Shown: positions 33,195-43,154, numbered from the stretch's first letter. The stretch: DNA of 64,000 bases from Chryseolinea sp. H1M3-3 (GCF_029360725.1 NZ_JARKMY010000018.1:62001-126000), one strand, 5' to 3'. The notes: generated by a model not told the origin, from the sequence alone. Translations and numbers: made by a program.

Positions 33195-35963
33195 ATGAAA
33201 AACTTTTATGGAAACTTCATAGGCACAGGATTGGTAATTTTGTGCAGTGTTGTCGGTGTCTTTGCCCAAACTACCATTTCCGGCAGGGTCAGTGACGGAG
33301 TAACCGGCGACCCACTAGCGGGTGTCAACATCATCGTGAAGGGCAGGGTGCTGGGTACGATAACCGATACCGGCGGCAAATTTAATCTTACTGTAAACGC
33401 CGCTCCTCCCCTGACACTGGTGTTATCGTTTGTAGGTTATCGAAGTCAGGAGATAGAAATCACAAATGCTAATACCTCCGACCTTGATATAAAATTAGAA
33501 GAACAGACCATCCTGGGCCAGGAAGTTGTAGTCTCCGCTTCCAGGGTAGAGGAAAGTATTTTAAAATCACCGGTCACTGTTGAGAAACTTGACCTTCTAA
33601 CCATTCGGCAAACTCCGGCTGCTGATTTTTATGATGCTCTTGCTAACGTGAAGGGCGTTCAGTTTACCTCGAGCAGTCTGAACTTTCCGCAAATTAACAC
33701 CCGTGGTTTTGCTACCATCGCCAATGTACGCTTCGTGCAGATGGTGGATGGCATAGACACACAAGCGCCACTCCTGAATTTCCCAACAGGGAATATTGTT
33801 GGTATCGGCGAATTAGACACCGAGAGTATGGAACTTCTTCCGGGTACAGCCTCTGCGTTGTATGGCCCAAATGCTTTCAACGGTGTTCTTTTAATGAATA
33901 GTAAAAGTCCGTTTGAATATCAAGGTTTGAGTGCACAATTCAAAGGTGGTTTAACGACCTCTGACGCCCAGGGAGAATCTTACCCGTTTTATAGCTTTAA
34001 TGCCCGATATGCAAAAGCGTTCAACAATAAGTTTGCTTTCAAACTCAACTTCGCTTACATGAGCGCAGAGGATTGGCGTGGCAATGATTATACTACCGAT
34101 GTAAATAATCCGGAATCAACGATCAGCCTAACTGGCAAGCCGAACTTTGATGGCGTTAACCTGTATGGTGATGAAACAAGAATACCGGTTCCTTTGCCAG
34201 TTCCCGGCTACAATGCTTTAGATCTAAGGAGAACGGGATGGCGTGAGGAAGACATTGTCGACAATTATGATGCTACCAGTATCAAAGGTGATGTCGCCTT
34301 ACATTATCGCCCAACTGATAAGTTAGAACTCTTGTACAATTTTCGGTTTGGAGGAGGAAGTTCAGTCTATCAGGGATCGCAGAAATACGCTTTACGAGAT
34401 TTCACTCAGCAGTTCCATAAACTTGAGTTAAAGGGAAACAATTTTTTTGTAAGAGGATATATCACTGCAACGGATGCGGGTGATTCTTACAATATGGCAG
34501 CCCTTGGCGGCGTATTAAATGAACGGATTAGTCCGACGGCAACTAAATGGGCACCCGAATATGCGCAGACTTATATATTAGCTCGACAAGGTTTTGTCCC
34601 CGGTGTTCCGGCGGGCAATGACGAGGCCGCACATGCAGCCGCGCGTGCATTTGCCGATCGGGACCGACCAGCGGTTGGCACTACGGCATTTAATAATTTG
34701 CTGGAAGACGTACGTAACTCATATTTCCAGCGCGATCCTTCTGGAGCAAAATTCATTGATCATTCCAGGCTCTACCACGCTGAATTCAATTATAATTTTG
34801 CAGACCAAATTCAGTTTGCTGAAATACAAGTCGGAGGAAATTTCAGGCAGTATAGTCTGTTCTCAGACGGAACTATCTTCAATGAAGATCCTGATGATGG
34901 AACCGACTTCGAACGAATTAACATCAACGAGTTTGGCGTCTACACTCAAATCTCAAAAACAATAGCTGAAGTTTTAAAATTGACCGGATCCATTCGCTAT
35001 GACAAAAACGAAAATTTTGAAGGAAGAATAACGCCACGTGTTTCAGCCGTTTATACCGTCGCTCAAAATCATAACATTCGTGCTTCGTTTCAGACCGGGT
35101 TCAGAAATCCGGATACACAGGCGCAATACATTTTCTTTCCTGTCGGAACAAATACATTGTTAGGGAGTTCAGAAGACAATGCAGCAAGGTATGGTGTTCA
35201 TAAAGGCGGAGCGTGGACGCGTTCTTCTTATGAGGCATATCGAGCTTCAGGTGGAACATTAGCGGCTGACGGCACCCCTACTGGAGGAAACACAAGTCTG
35301 CTGGTTACCGATGATGTTGATTATGTAAAGCCGGAGCAATTAGTCTCTTACGAAATCGGTTATAAAGGACTTATTTCCCAAAACTTCATAGTTGACCTGA
35401 ATGGGTACTATACATCCTATACCGATTTTATAGGAGGTGATGACGTTGCAGCTAAATATGAAACCGTCCATCAGGGTACTACATATGCGCCAGGAACCAT
35501 TTACTCTCCTTATCGAAATTCACCGGAAGATGTTACTTCAACAGGCATAGGCCTGGGGTTAACCTACAATTTCTTAAAGGGATATTTTGTGACCGGAAAT
35601 TACAACTATGCAACCTTCGACTCAAAGCAATCAGATGGTAGCACCTTCCGTGCAGGATTCAATACCCCGGAAAACAAATTTACGGTTGGCGTCGGCAACA
35701 GGAAGCTCACAAAAAATTTAGGCTTCAACCTGAACTTTCGATGGCAGGAAGAATTTTTATGGCAGTCTGATTTTGGTGATTGGATTGTTCCTGAATTCGG
35801 CGTCTTTGATGCACAGTTTAGCTATCGCATACCCTCTATCAAGACCATTGCAAAAATTGGCGGGACAAATCTTTTCGGTAAAGATTACCGGACAAATCTC
35901 GGGGGGCCATTTGTCGGACAGCAATACTATCTCTCGCTTACTTTTGACGAATTTTTCAAATAA
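33195..35963 (+). CDS. TonB-dependent receptor
   Basis: 922 residues. Signal peptide about 1-25 (ending GVFAQ), a carboxypeptidase-like domain (about 27-110, TISGRVSDGVTGDPLAGVNI), plug (about 115-235: VVVSASRVEESILKSPVTVE, QINTRGFATIANVRFVQMVDG) and a long barrel ending LTFDEFFK. The plug opening VVVSASR resembles receptors of the BtuB/FecA-like set more than SusC. It is translationally coupled to a lipoprotein with an SGNH-like fold (TAATG overlap at an alternative start). A TTG-N18-TACTTTTC promoter-like site is at 33092-33120. Ligand unknown. Confidence 0.92.
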   Translation: MKNFYGNFIGTGLVILCSVVGVFAQTTISGRVSDGVTGDPLAGVNIIVKGRVLGTITDTGGKFNLTVNAAPPLTLVLSFVGYRSQEIEITNANTSDLDIKLEEQTILGQEVVVSASRVEESILKSPVTVEKLDLLTIRQTPAADFYDALANVKGVQFTSSSLNFPQINTRGFATIANVRFVQMVDGIDTQAPLLNFPTGNIVGIGELDTESMELLPGTASALYGPNAFNGVLLMNSKSPFEYQGLSAQFKGGLTTSDAQGESYPFYSFNARYAKAFNNKFAFKLNFAYMSAEDWRGNDYTTDVNNPESTISLTGKPNFDGVNLYGDETRIPVPLPVPGYNALDLRRTGWREEDIVDNYDATSIKGDVALHYRPTDKLELLYNFRFGGGSSVYQGSQKYALRDFTQQFHKLELKGNNFFVRGYITATDAGDSYNMAALGGVLNERISPTATKWAPEYAQTYILARQGFVPGVPAGNDEAAHAAARAFADRDRPAVGTTAFNNLLEDVRNSYFQRDPSGAKFIDHSRLYHAEFNYNFADQIQFAEIQVGGNFRQYSLFSDGTIFNEDPDDGTDFERININEFGVYTQISKTIAEVLKLTGSIRYDKNENFEGRITPRVSAVYTVAQNHNIRASFQTGFRNPDTQAQYIFFPVGTNTLLGSSEDNAARYGVHKGGAWTRSSYEAYRASGGTLAADGTPTGGNTSLLVTDDVDYVKPEQLVSYEIGYKGLISQNFIVDLNGYYTSYTDFIGGDDVAAKYETVHQGTTYAPGTIYSPYRNSPEDVTSTGIGLGLTYNFLKGYFVTGNYNYATFDSKQSDGSTFRAGFNTPENKFTVGVGNRKLTKNLGFNLNFRWQEEFLWQSDFGDWIVPEFGVFDAQFSYRIPSIKTIAKIGGTNLFGKDYRTNLGGPFVGQQYYLSLTFDEFFK

Positions 35964-35980
35964 TGCTAACCGGAAGACGT

Positions 35981-37573
35981 ATGAAAAATCTACAATACAT
36001 ACTGGCAGCAAGTTTAATATTATTAGCCACTGCATGCGAACAAGAAATTATAGAAACGGTACCCGGGGAGCCGGATCTCACAAACATTTCACCTGATCCT
36101 TGTAGCGGAAGCGCGGGCTCGGCCGACTTCACGAAATTCATTTCAATAGGGAATTCGTTCGTGGCCGGCGTTCAGGCAGGTGCACTCTTCGATGAAGCCC
36201 AGGACAATTCTCTGCCGGCCATCATGAATAAGCAATTTGCTTGTGTCGGCGGATCGAGCACTTTTAATCAACCGTCAATCAATGCTTCGTTGGGATGGAA
36301 TCTGTTTATTACTCAGCCGATCTTGGGACCACCGCTGGATTTGACAAAACCCGTATACGGGAGGATGTTACTACAAGGTGCGTCGCCACGCCCAACGCCA
36401 CAGGCATACGCCGTTGGAAATTATGAAGCGGTTCCAAACCCAACACTAAATCCGGCTTTTATATACACCGGAAGTAAAACAGCTTTAAATAATTTTGGTG
36501 TACCAGCCATAACGTTAGGTCAAACACTCATCTCCGCGACGGGCAACTGGGCAGTGCCCAATCCAGCTGCTGGATTTAGTCCCTTCTATGCAAGGTTTGC
36601 ATCAAACCCAGGAACTTCCACAATCATCAGCGACGCCGTTGCAGCGGAAGGGACCTTCTTTTTGTTCTGGGCGGGATTGGATGATTTCTTTTTACACGCA
36701 GCTTTCGGAGCGGATCCCACCAAGGCACCCTTAAACACAGCGCCAGCATTTGAATTTCAATATGGTGCTGCTATCGGCTCCCTCCTCGCATCCAATCCTG
36801 ATTTAAAAGGAGTAGTTGGAAATTTCCCTAATATTTTTGCGATGCCTCACTTTACAGCCGTAACGTGGAATGCAGTGCCATTGGATGCTACCACTGCAGC
36901 AACCGTCACCACTAACCTGGCTAATAATTACAATGCATTTTTAGAAGCCATGGCCGCGAACAGCATCATTACGGAAGGCGAAATGAACCTGAGAAAATTA
37001 GAATATGTTGCAGGCCAAAATCCAATTCTGATCAATGATGAAACGTTAACCGATTTAGCTCCTTACATGGCTGGTCCGTATGCAGGTCTTCTCCCCTATG
37101 CAAAAGCCCGTCAGACGACAAACACTGATATCCTACCCCTGAGCGCGGGAACGATTCTGGGCACAACTATAGGCGGAGATCCAAATAAAGTAAACGGTGT
37201 AACGATTCCCCTAGCGGATCAATACATTTTGATCCCAACCGAGATTGCCGAGATTGAAGCTGCCCGAACAGCATTCAATACCTCGGTTAAAGCCGTTGCA
37301 GATGCGAATGCAACCAGGCTCGCGCTCGCGGATGTGAATAAAGCCTTATTGGATTTTATAACAGCCAGGGCATCAGTTTCGAATAATATTACCCTTACAC
37401 CAAACATCAATCCGCCAACAGGAATTTATTCCGAGGATGGTGTTCATCCCAATAGCAGAGGATATGCTTTTTTAGCTAACATTTTTATTGACGCGATCAA
37501 CACCAAGTTTGGAGCGTCCGTACCTGCTGTGAACGTCAGTAAGTACAAGGCGACGGCTTTGCCAATACCTTAG
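35981..37573 (+). CDS. SGNH/GDSL hydrolase-like lipoprotein
   Basis: 530 residues from the ATG at 35981, which places a proper lipobox (LLATAC, Cys19); an ATG at 35963 that overlaps the receptor stop adds MLTGRR and cannot be excluded. Block I of the SGNH fold reads SIGNSFVAG (GNS in place of GDS) near residue 60, and the His block is DGVHPNSRGYAF near 490. Catalytic Ser and His are thus present. Such lipoproteins occur with outer-membrane transporters in Bacteroidota and may release lipids or esters at the surface for uptake; ligand here unknown. Confidence 0.87.
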   Translation: MKNLQYILAASLILLATACEQEIIETVPGEPDLTNISPDPCSGSAGSADFTKFISIGNSFVAGVQAGALFDEAQDNSLPAIMNKQFACVGGSSTFNQPSINASLGWNLFITQPILGPPLDLTKPVYGRMLLQGASPRPTPQAYAVGNYEAVPNPTLNPAFIYTGSKTALNNFGVPAITLGQTLISATGNWAVPNPAAGFSPFYARFASNPGTSTIISDAVAAEGTFFLFWAGLDDFFLHAAFGADPTKAPLNTAPAFEFQYGAAIGSLLASNPDLKGVVGNFPNIFAMPHFTAVTWNAVPLDATTAATVTTNLANNYNAFLEAMAANSIITEGEMNLRKLEYVAGQNPILINDETLTDLAPYMAGPYAGLLPYAKARQTTNTDILPLSAGTILGTTIGGDPNKVNGVTIPLADQYILIPTEIAEIEAARTAFNTSVKAVADANATRLALADVNKALLDFITARASVSNNITLTPNINPPTGIYSEDGVHPNSRGYAFLANIFIDAINTKFGASVPAVNVSKYKATALPIP

Positions 37574-37599
37574 TTATAAATAATATCTAAACTTCATTG

Positions 37600-37627
37600 A
37601 AAGCTGCTGGCATTTGCTTGCAGCTTT
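37600..37627 (+). terminator. Rho-independent terminator
   Basis: AAAGCTGC / GCAGCTTT stem with a 12-nt loop, followed by further T (TTTTTG), 26 bp after the SGNH gene. The 170 bp between it and the next gene show nothing recognisable. Confidence 0.8.
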
Positions 37628-37804
37628 TTTTGTTATGGAACTTTGAGGCGGACTCAAGATTTTGTTAGAATAATTTTTTCTCAGAATTTTCCTGGCACTA
37701 TTGGGATCTGGTGAAACATCTTATGAACCGCTAAAAATTCTTGGTCACCAATAAGATTATCCAGCAAGGCGCAGATGAAGTTTCTGAGGTTGCGTAAGTT
37801 GCAG

Positions 37805-38233
37805 CTATGGTTTGACGACCTCCAACCCCGCTTCTGTCCAATTGTTTAACCCGTCTTTCAGGGTGTACACATTCTTGAACCCCTTTTCTTCCATAATTTT
37901 TACTGCATCGTTGCTGCGTTTTCCGGACAAGCAGTAGACATAATAAGGTTTTTCTTTATCGAGTGCATTGATTTTATCGGAAAAGCCCGGGTCTTTGAAA
38001 TCAATATTTATAGCGCCTTCAATTACGCCTTCTGACACTTCTTCAGGTGTACGAACATCGATAAGCACTGCATTTGGGGTTGCCGAAAGTTTAGATTTAA
38101 AATCTTGTGGTTCCAATACAACGGTATGACCATCTGCAGAGTCGCCATTTTCATTTTTTCCGCCAGTCGTACAGCTCGTCAGGCAAAATATGAGCCCGAC
38201 AAACACATAAATTAATTTTAATTTCTGTTCCAT
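37805..38233 (-). CDS. Rhodanese-like lipoprotein
   Basis: 142 residues. Lipobox LTSC puts the lipid on Cys21. A single rhodanese domain (about 42-140) with the active-site loop YCLSGKRS, Cys101 being the nucleophile. It would handle sulfane sulfur in the periplasm or outer membrane. Third and last gene of a minus-strand unit with a YdcF protein (24 bp upstream) and an ABC transporter. Substrate unknown. Confidence 0.88.
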   Translation of the reverse strand: MEQKLKLIYVFVGLIFCLTSCTTGGKNENGDSADGHTVVLEPQDFKSKLSATPNAVLIDVRTPEEVSEGVIEGAINIDFKDPGFSDKINALDKEKPYYVYCLSGKRSNDAVKIMEEKGFKNVYTLKDGLNNWTEAGLEVVKP

Positions 38234-38257
38234 GAGGCTGTGATTTTAAGATCAAAT

Positions 38258-39025
38258 TTAAATATATCCAGCAACTTTATATGCAATAAAACCGGTCCAT
38301 TCCTTCAATAGCTTCTCCCAGATTATAAAACCTTCAACGCTTGGCAACAGAAAAGAAGTAATGAATATCTTTTCCGGAACACCATAAAAATCCGCACTAA
38401 AGGGTTCGATGTCCAACCCTGCCTTGTGATAACAGGCGAGTGAACGTCGCATGTGAAAGGCCGACGTAATCAATAGACAGTCCCCTACTTTAAACTGCAG
38501 CGAGTCCATTACTTTTTTTACCGCCACCGCCGATTCATAAGTATTTCGTGTTTTGTTCTCCAGTAGAATATCGATTTCCGGTATTCCAGCCATCATCATT
38601 ACGCGTTTAAATTTATTTGCTTCCGGTTCGTCATCCTTTAACAACCTTCCGCTTCCACCACTGATGAGAATTTTTTTAATTAATCCCAGTTTGTATAGCT
38701 GAATCGTATGTGTAACCCTGTCTGCACCCCGTTTAAAATAAACGCGGTCATCAGGTTTCATAAAACTTTGTGTCGTTCCCGTTAGCACGATCCCCAACTG
38801 ATGAGGCGTCATTTCGCTAAAGGGTTTAGCGTCTATTTCCCAAGCGCGCATGATCGTATTAGAAATATAGTCGTTTGAAAAAAAGAGAAGCAATATGAAC
38901 CCAGTCCAATAGAATCTTTTCTTCCAGGGTTGTCGCTTTACAAATACTGACAGGAGAAAAAATGCCACTACCATGGTTAGTGGAAGCACTAAAAAATTTA
39001 GCGTTTTTGAAAGAACAAAAAACAT
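38258..39025 (-). CDS. YdcF/ElyC family (DUF218) membrane protein
   Basis: 255 residues, two N-terminal membrane helices (about 9-28 and 36-56) then a DUF218 Rossmann-like domain: LGIVLTGTT, ILISGGSGRLLKDDEPEA, ENKTRNTYESAV and ITSAFHMRRS. E. coli relatives ElyC and SanA affect envelope integrity and carrier-lipid use. Eleven bases after the ABC transporter gene and before the rhodanese lipoprotein, so in the same operon. Confidence 0.88.
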   Translation of the reverse strand: MFFVLSKTLNFLVLPLTMVVAFFLLSVFVKRQPWKKRFYWTGFILLLFFSNDYISNTIMRAWEIDAKPFSEMTPHQLGIVLTGTTQSFMKPDDRVYFKRGADRVTHTIQLYKLGLIKKILISGGSGRLLKDDEPEANKFKRVMMMAGIPEIDILLENKTRNTYESAVAVKKVMDSLQFKVGDCLLITSAFHMRRSLACYHKAGLDIEPFSADFYGVPEKIFITSFLLPSVEGFIIWEKLLKEWTGFIAYKVAGYI

Positions 39026-39036
39026 TGTTACCTGAA

Positions 39037-42000
39037 TTATTTTCTTCTATTCATGGGATTGGATAAGTTTCCAATACCATCAATAATACGACGTAATATA
39101 TCAAGGTACAATGTGATCGCCAACACAATTGTCATCGACCAAATAACACCCGTATTGAAGTAAAAGGTGTCAATATCAGATTTAAGGAAATGTTTGGCCG
39201 GCATGTAAAACTGTGCATCGAAGTCAATAGCATGTTCAGGGTCGGGATCTTTGTAAATAGGATATATTTTCTGGATTAGTTTACCATCACTCTCCAGAAT
39301 TCGGTCAGTCTCCGTAAGGTTTTTAACCAATTCAGTGATAGCGTCATTGTGATATCTTTCCCTGTAGTGATTGAAGAGAGCTGCTTTTTCCTGCGTGTCT
39401 GTTAAATTATAAATCTTCTCTTCTTTCTTTTTGTCAGCCGCGTTATATCGGTTGACATAAAATTTCTTCAGACTTTCCAAATAGCCCGAAATGGTGTTAT
39501 AGGTTGTCGAATCGAACTTACCAGGAATCAGATTATTGATAGCCGGTAAATCTTGTTGCGTCTCCTCTAACTCTTTTGAAAGTTCATTTTTGATGATCGA
39601 TAAATCCTGGGCTACCTTTTGTTTAATCGCTTCATCGGCTGAACGGAAATTATTAATGCAATACTGAAGTTTGGTCTCGATCTCAGGAATAAAATAAACC
39701 TTTTTATAATCGGCGTTTGCCATTGTCTTATCATACAAATAAAATTGGCGTTCATAATCATTGTCTTTAAACTGGCTGACCATCGCAGCCTCGAACGCCC
39801 ATCGCGACGCCATAAGGTCTCCAACAAAAGGGACGGTTGCTGAATTACCTATCCGTGGATTCAGCTTATCAAATTTCACAACGACTCCACTCAATATCAG
39901 TTGCGGAATGAGCAACAAAGGAATAAGGATGTAGATGGTGACAGCCGAATTGAAAGCAGATGATATATTTAGTCCGAGGAGGTTTGCAAAACATGCCGTT
40001 GTAAAAAGTATAAACCAGTGTTGAAAAAACATTCCCTCAATTTCAAGTATCAGGTTTCCTACCAGCACGAAGGTGAAGGTTTGGATGGCTGATAAAATAA
40101 AAAGTATAGAGATTTTAGAAAATATATAACTACTCCGGCTTAGATGCAGAAACGCTTCTCTTTTCAAAATTTTTCTATCGCGGATTATTTCCTCAGCACT
40201 TACGGTTAATCCCATAAAAAGAGCCACGATAATGCTCATAAATAAATACGCAGGGAGATTTAAGTTTTTTGAAAACACGTATTCGCCTACATACTTATCG
40301 TTCTCGTTATAATACCTAACAATAAAACCTAGGATGAAAGCCAGTACGGGCGCCTCCAGTAGGTTAATGATCATGTACTGCCGGTTGTGAATCTTAGCTT
40401 TAATGTCGCGCATAGCAAACAGGAGCGCCTGTTTTAAACGCGTTGGAATATTGAGTGTAGAGTGCGGAACTTCTTTGGATTGTTCGACTGAGAAGGGTTT
40501 GTAATTCTTTTTATAAACAGCGTTCCATTGTTCAGGTGAAATTTTTCTTTCGTGGGTAAAGTATCCATATTCATTGATGACCTTCGTCTCAATGATGTTA
40601 AAAATTTGTTCCGGATTTACATTGCCACAATCATGACATTCTCCCTCCTCACTGTTTACAAGATTGATACTTTTCTTGAAATACACGATGGCATCCACCG
40701 GGTTTCCATAATATATTTGATACCCGCCGGTATCCAAAATCAAAAGTTTGTCAAACATCTTGAAAATGTCTGATGATGGCTGATGGATAACAGCGAATAC
40801 TAACTTTCCTTTTAGCGAAAGTTCCTTCAGCAAGTCAATAATATTTTCTGAGTCTCTGGACGATAGCCCGCTCGTTGGCTCGTCGCAGAAGAGCACAGCA
40901 GGTTCCCGCAATAATTCTAACCCGATATTTAAACGTTTACGCTGACCGCCGCTAATCGTTTTTTGTAACGGTGAGCCGACCTTTAGCTCTTTGGTTTCCG
41001 TAAGTCCTAAATCCTCGAGTACTTTTAATACCAGAGCATCTATTTCTTTCTCCGGTAAATTGCTAAAGCAAAGTTTGGCTGCATAATATAGGTTCTGATA
41101 AACAGTCAGGTCTTCGATCAACAGGTCATCCTGAGGTACAAAGCCAATCACGCCTTCAATCTTATCCGGATTTTTGTGAATATCAATTCCATTAATTAAC
41201 ACCTGACCTTCTGAAGGTTTTTCGGAACCATTCAGTACATGCAATAATGTCGACTTTCCTGCACCGCTACCTCCCATTAAGGCAATGAGATTTCCGGACT
41301 CTTCGGAAAGATTGATCGAGCGCAATCCAAGTCTTCCATTCTTAAATTTGAAACTGAGATTTTTTCCTTCGAAAGACAGCCTTGGGAATTCACCAAATTT
41401 TTTAAAACGATTAAGTATGTCGCCATAGTACACAGGCTCATCTTTTTCCCAACGCAACATACTGCCTACTGCTAATACAGTTATTTTGCCCGATTTCACG
41501 GGCACACCATTTAAATAAACATCTGAGCCACCGAGGTATTTAATAAAATAGAATTCTGCCTGCTCCACATACAATACAGCAATAAACCCATTCAGATGGG
41601 TGCGTTGAATATGCTGTGATTTTGAAAACGATCCTGCCGCTGAAGCATCAATAAGAAGAATTTGTGGATGGTCCAACTTTATCGATTGCTTTCCTAAAAC
41701 GAAAGTTGTAATGGCTTCCAACTCGTTTGGAGCAATTTTAAAATTGGCACCAATTGTATTTACCAATTCTTTCTCGCGCGTGGAGATCGATCCATCGGCC
41801 TGAATGATATTGATGATTTCAAGAACAATAACAATTTTCTGTTTTTGGGTAAGGTCACTATTTACTTCTTTGCACAGATCGTTTACACGTGTGATTTCAT
41901 CTGTGATATCTCCCGTTTTAGGCGTAAGGTTGCGCGTAAAATCGTCAAACAAATTCAGGTAGTGATCAACAGCGGAATAACTCACATGTTCTTCCAAGAA

Positions 42001-42096
42001 GACCTTAATCTGATCCCGCTCCTGATGCGTTACATCGTCTTCCTTAGCTACTACAGCAAACAAACGAAGAATGGCCTTGAGTAACTGTTCGCTCAT
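39037..42096 (-). CDS. ABCG-type transporter with TerB-like and FHA-like N-terminal domains
   Basis: 1019 residues. Four parts: a helical TerB-like domain (about 1-150: LLKAILRLFAVVAKEDDVTHQERDQI, in part); a beta FHA-like region (about 155-250: GGSDVYLNGVPVKSGKITVL); an ABC ATPase (about 255-480) with Walker A GGSGAGKSTLLHV near 273, signature ISGGQRKRLNIG near 382 and Walker B VLFCDEPTSGLSS; and an ABC2 permease half (about 555-1010) with six to seven helices interrupted by a large charged loop of about 200 residues. The layout is that of eukaryote-like ABCG half transporters with phospho-sensing and tellurite-type add-ons. Substrate unknown. First gene of the unit. Confidence 0.9.
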   Translation of the reverse strand: MSEQLLKAILRLFAVVAKEDDVTHQERDQIKVFLEEHVSYSAVDHYLNLFDDFTRNLTPKTGDITDEITRVNDLCKEVNSDLTQKQKIVIVLEIINIIQADGSISTREKELVNTIGANFKIAPNELEAITTFVLGKQSIKLDHPQILLIDASAAGSFSKSQHIQRTHLNGFIAVLYVEQAEFYFIKYLGGSDVYLNGVPVKSGKITVLAVGSMLRWEKDEPVYYGDILNRFKKFGEFPRLSFEGKNLSFKFKNGRLGLRSINLSEESGNLIALMGGSGAGKSTLLHVLNGSEKPSEGQVLINGIDIHKNPDKIEGVIGFVPQDDLLIEDLTVYQNLYYAAKLCFSNLPEKEIDALVLKVLEDLGLTETKELKVGSPLQKTISGGQRKRLNIGLELLREPAVLFCDEPTSGLSSRDSENIIDLLKELSLKGKLVFAVIHQPSSDIFKMFDKLLILDTGGYQIYYGNPVDAIVYFKKSINLVNSEEGECHDCGNVNPEQIFNIIETKVINEYGYFTHERKISPEQWNAVYKKNYKPFSVEQSKEVPHSTLNIPTRLKQALLFAMRDIKAKIHNRQYMIINLLEAPVLAFILGFIVRYYNENDKYVGEYVFSKNLNLPAYLFMSIIVALFMGLTVSAEEIIRDRKILKREAFLHLSRSSYIFSKISILFILSAIQTFTFVLVGNLILEIEGMFFQHWFILFTTACFANLLGLNISSAFNSAVTIYILIPLLLIPQLILSGVVVKFDKLNPRIGNSATVPFVGDLMASRWAFEAAMVSQFKDNDYERQFYLYDKTMANADYKKVYFIPEIETKLQYCINNFRSADEAIKQKVAQDLSIIKNELSKELEETQQDLPAINNLIPGKFDSTTYNTISGYLESLKKFYVNRYNAADKKKEEKIYNLTDTQEKAALFNHYRERYHNDAITELVKNLTETDRILESDGKLIQKIYPIYKDPDPEHAIDFDAQFYMPAKHFLKSDIDTFYFNTGVIWSMTIVLAITLYLDILRRIIDGIGNLSNPMNRRK

Positions 42097-42155
42097 TGTA
42101 AAGGTTTAAGTCGAAATAGCTAAATATACTGGAAAGATGATATTTAGTCGAAAAA

Positions 42156-42188
42156 AAATAAGGGACTGGTGTTTCCAGTCCCTTATTT
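42156..42188 (-). terminator. Rho-independent terminator
   Basis: Perfect 14-bp stem AAATAAGGGACTGG / CCAGTCCCTTATTT with a 5-nt loop; on the minus strand five more T follow. It ends the conserved-lipoprotein gene at 42210. Confidence 0.9.
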
Positions 42189-42209
42189 ACATGTAAGATT
42201 AATACCGAG

Positions 42210-43100
42210 TTAATCAGTTATGCTCTTTCTCATTCTTTCAACAATATTTGTTATCTCAATAAGGTTTTTGTCAGTGAGTACCATGTTAGCCTTATTGTTC
42301 TTAATTTGTTCCTCAATGTTCAAAGATGCATAAGCAGCTTCGAGGGCTTTCAAGTCAGCCGTAATTGTAGTAACGGGTTCTGTTTGCTCTACGTTCGAAA
42401 GCATTTTTAAAAGATCGGATACCGATTTCTTTTGTTCCAGTACTACCCGGATAAGGGGGGTAAGTACTAGGTTTCTTTTGTCATCGGGTAACAGATCTTT
42501 AGGGTAAGATTTGATCAGACCGGTTGAAATGTAAAGCCCTTCAACAAAACTGCCTGTTACCACCAGTGCAGAAAGCTTGTTACGATTGTCATCCTTTAAA
42601 TAAGATTCTGTTTTTTTGATCGTCCTGTCTAACAGTTTTGTTAGGGAGTCTTTGTTGGAAATATTTGCCTCAAACTTTTGAAGCACTTCTACATCGAATG
42701 AACCAATAACGCCCAGGTTGTCGGCCAAAGTTTTAGTAGAATTTAAGTAATCGATCGCTTCCTGAGTCTTATCGTAAGAACTCAGATAACCGATGTCTGC
42801 CGCATATACACCCAGATTAAGCGCAGCCTTATCGGTACGGGCAGCATACTGGTCGACTTTTGTGCGCGGATTTAACAAGCTTTCATTAAATTCCGCCCCA
42901 GTAGCTTCGAGTAGGTATGGAATTTCAGAAGGAGAGGGAATATTATAAATTACTTCTTCAATTTGTTGTTTCAAACTCTCTTCTGCTTCCTTGAATTCAG
43001 ATGAGTTTTTATCTTTATCGCTACTGGACGACCCGCATGAGGCCAAACCCATGGCGATGAGGGCAGTGAACAAAAAGTAAATGGGGTGCTTAAATTTCAT
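42210..43100 (-). CDS. Conserved helical lipoprotein of unknown function
   Basis: 296 residues. Lipobox LASC at Cys22 followed by a Ser/Asp/Lys-rich tether (GSSSSDKDKNSS). The mature part is almost entirely helical, with no membrane segment: YNIPSPSEIPYLLEATGAEF, AALNLGVYAADIGYLSSYD and VVTGSFVEGLYISTGLI. I recognise the general pattern as a widespread Bacteroidota lipoprotein without a known role. Monocistronic between a terminator and a divergent receiver gene; a 16-bp palindrome lies in its upstream region. Confidence 0.85.
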   Translation of the reverse strand: MKFKHPIYFLFTALIAMGLASCGSSSSDKDKNSSEFKEAEESLKQQIEEVIYNIPSPSEIPYLLEATGAEFNESLLNPRTKVDQYAARTDKAALNLGVYAADIGYLSSYDKTQEAIDYLNSTKTLADNLGVIGSFDVEVLQKFEANISNKDSLTKLLDRTIKKTESYLKDDNRNKLSALVVTGSFVEGLYISTGLIKSYPKDLLPDDKRNLVLTPLIRVVLEQKKSVSDLLKMLSNVEQTEPVTTITADLKALEAAYASLNIEEQIKNNKANMVLTDKNLIEITNIVERMRKSITD

Positions 43101-43138
43101 GGTTATGCTTAGGTTTAGAGGTTCAATTTTAACATATT

Positions 43139-43154
43139 TTTCAAAGCTTTGAAA
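43139..43154. promoter_or_regulatory. 16-bp perfect palindrome in a divergent gap
   Basis: TTTCAAAGCTTTGAAA lies 39 bp before the lipoprotein start (minus) and 84 bp before the receiver start (plus). It could be an operator for a dimeric regulator; no other copies were noticed. Confidence 0.35.

Noticed and set aside
33092-33295. 67-residue plus frame overlapping the start of the TonB receptor
   Set aside because: Out of frame with the receptor and covers its signal peptide; no promoter or family features of its own.
34594-34965. 123-residue plus frame within the TonB receptor
   Set aside because: Shifted frame inside the barrel; no sign of a real overlapping gene.
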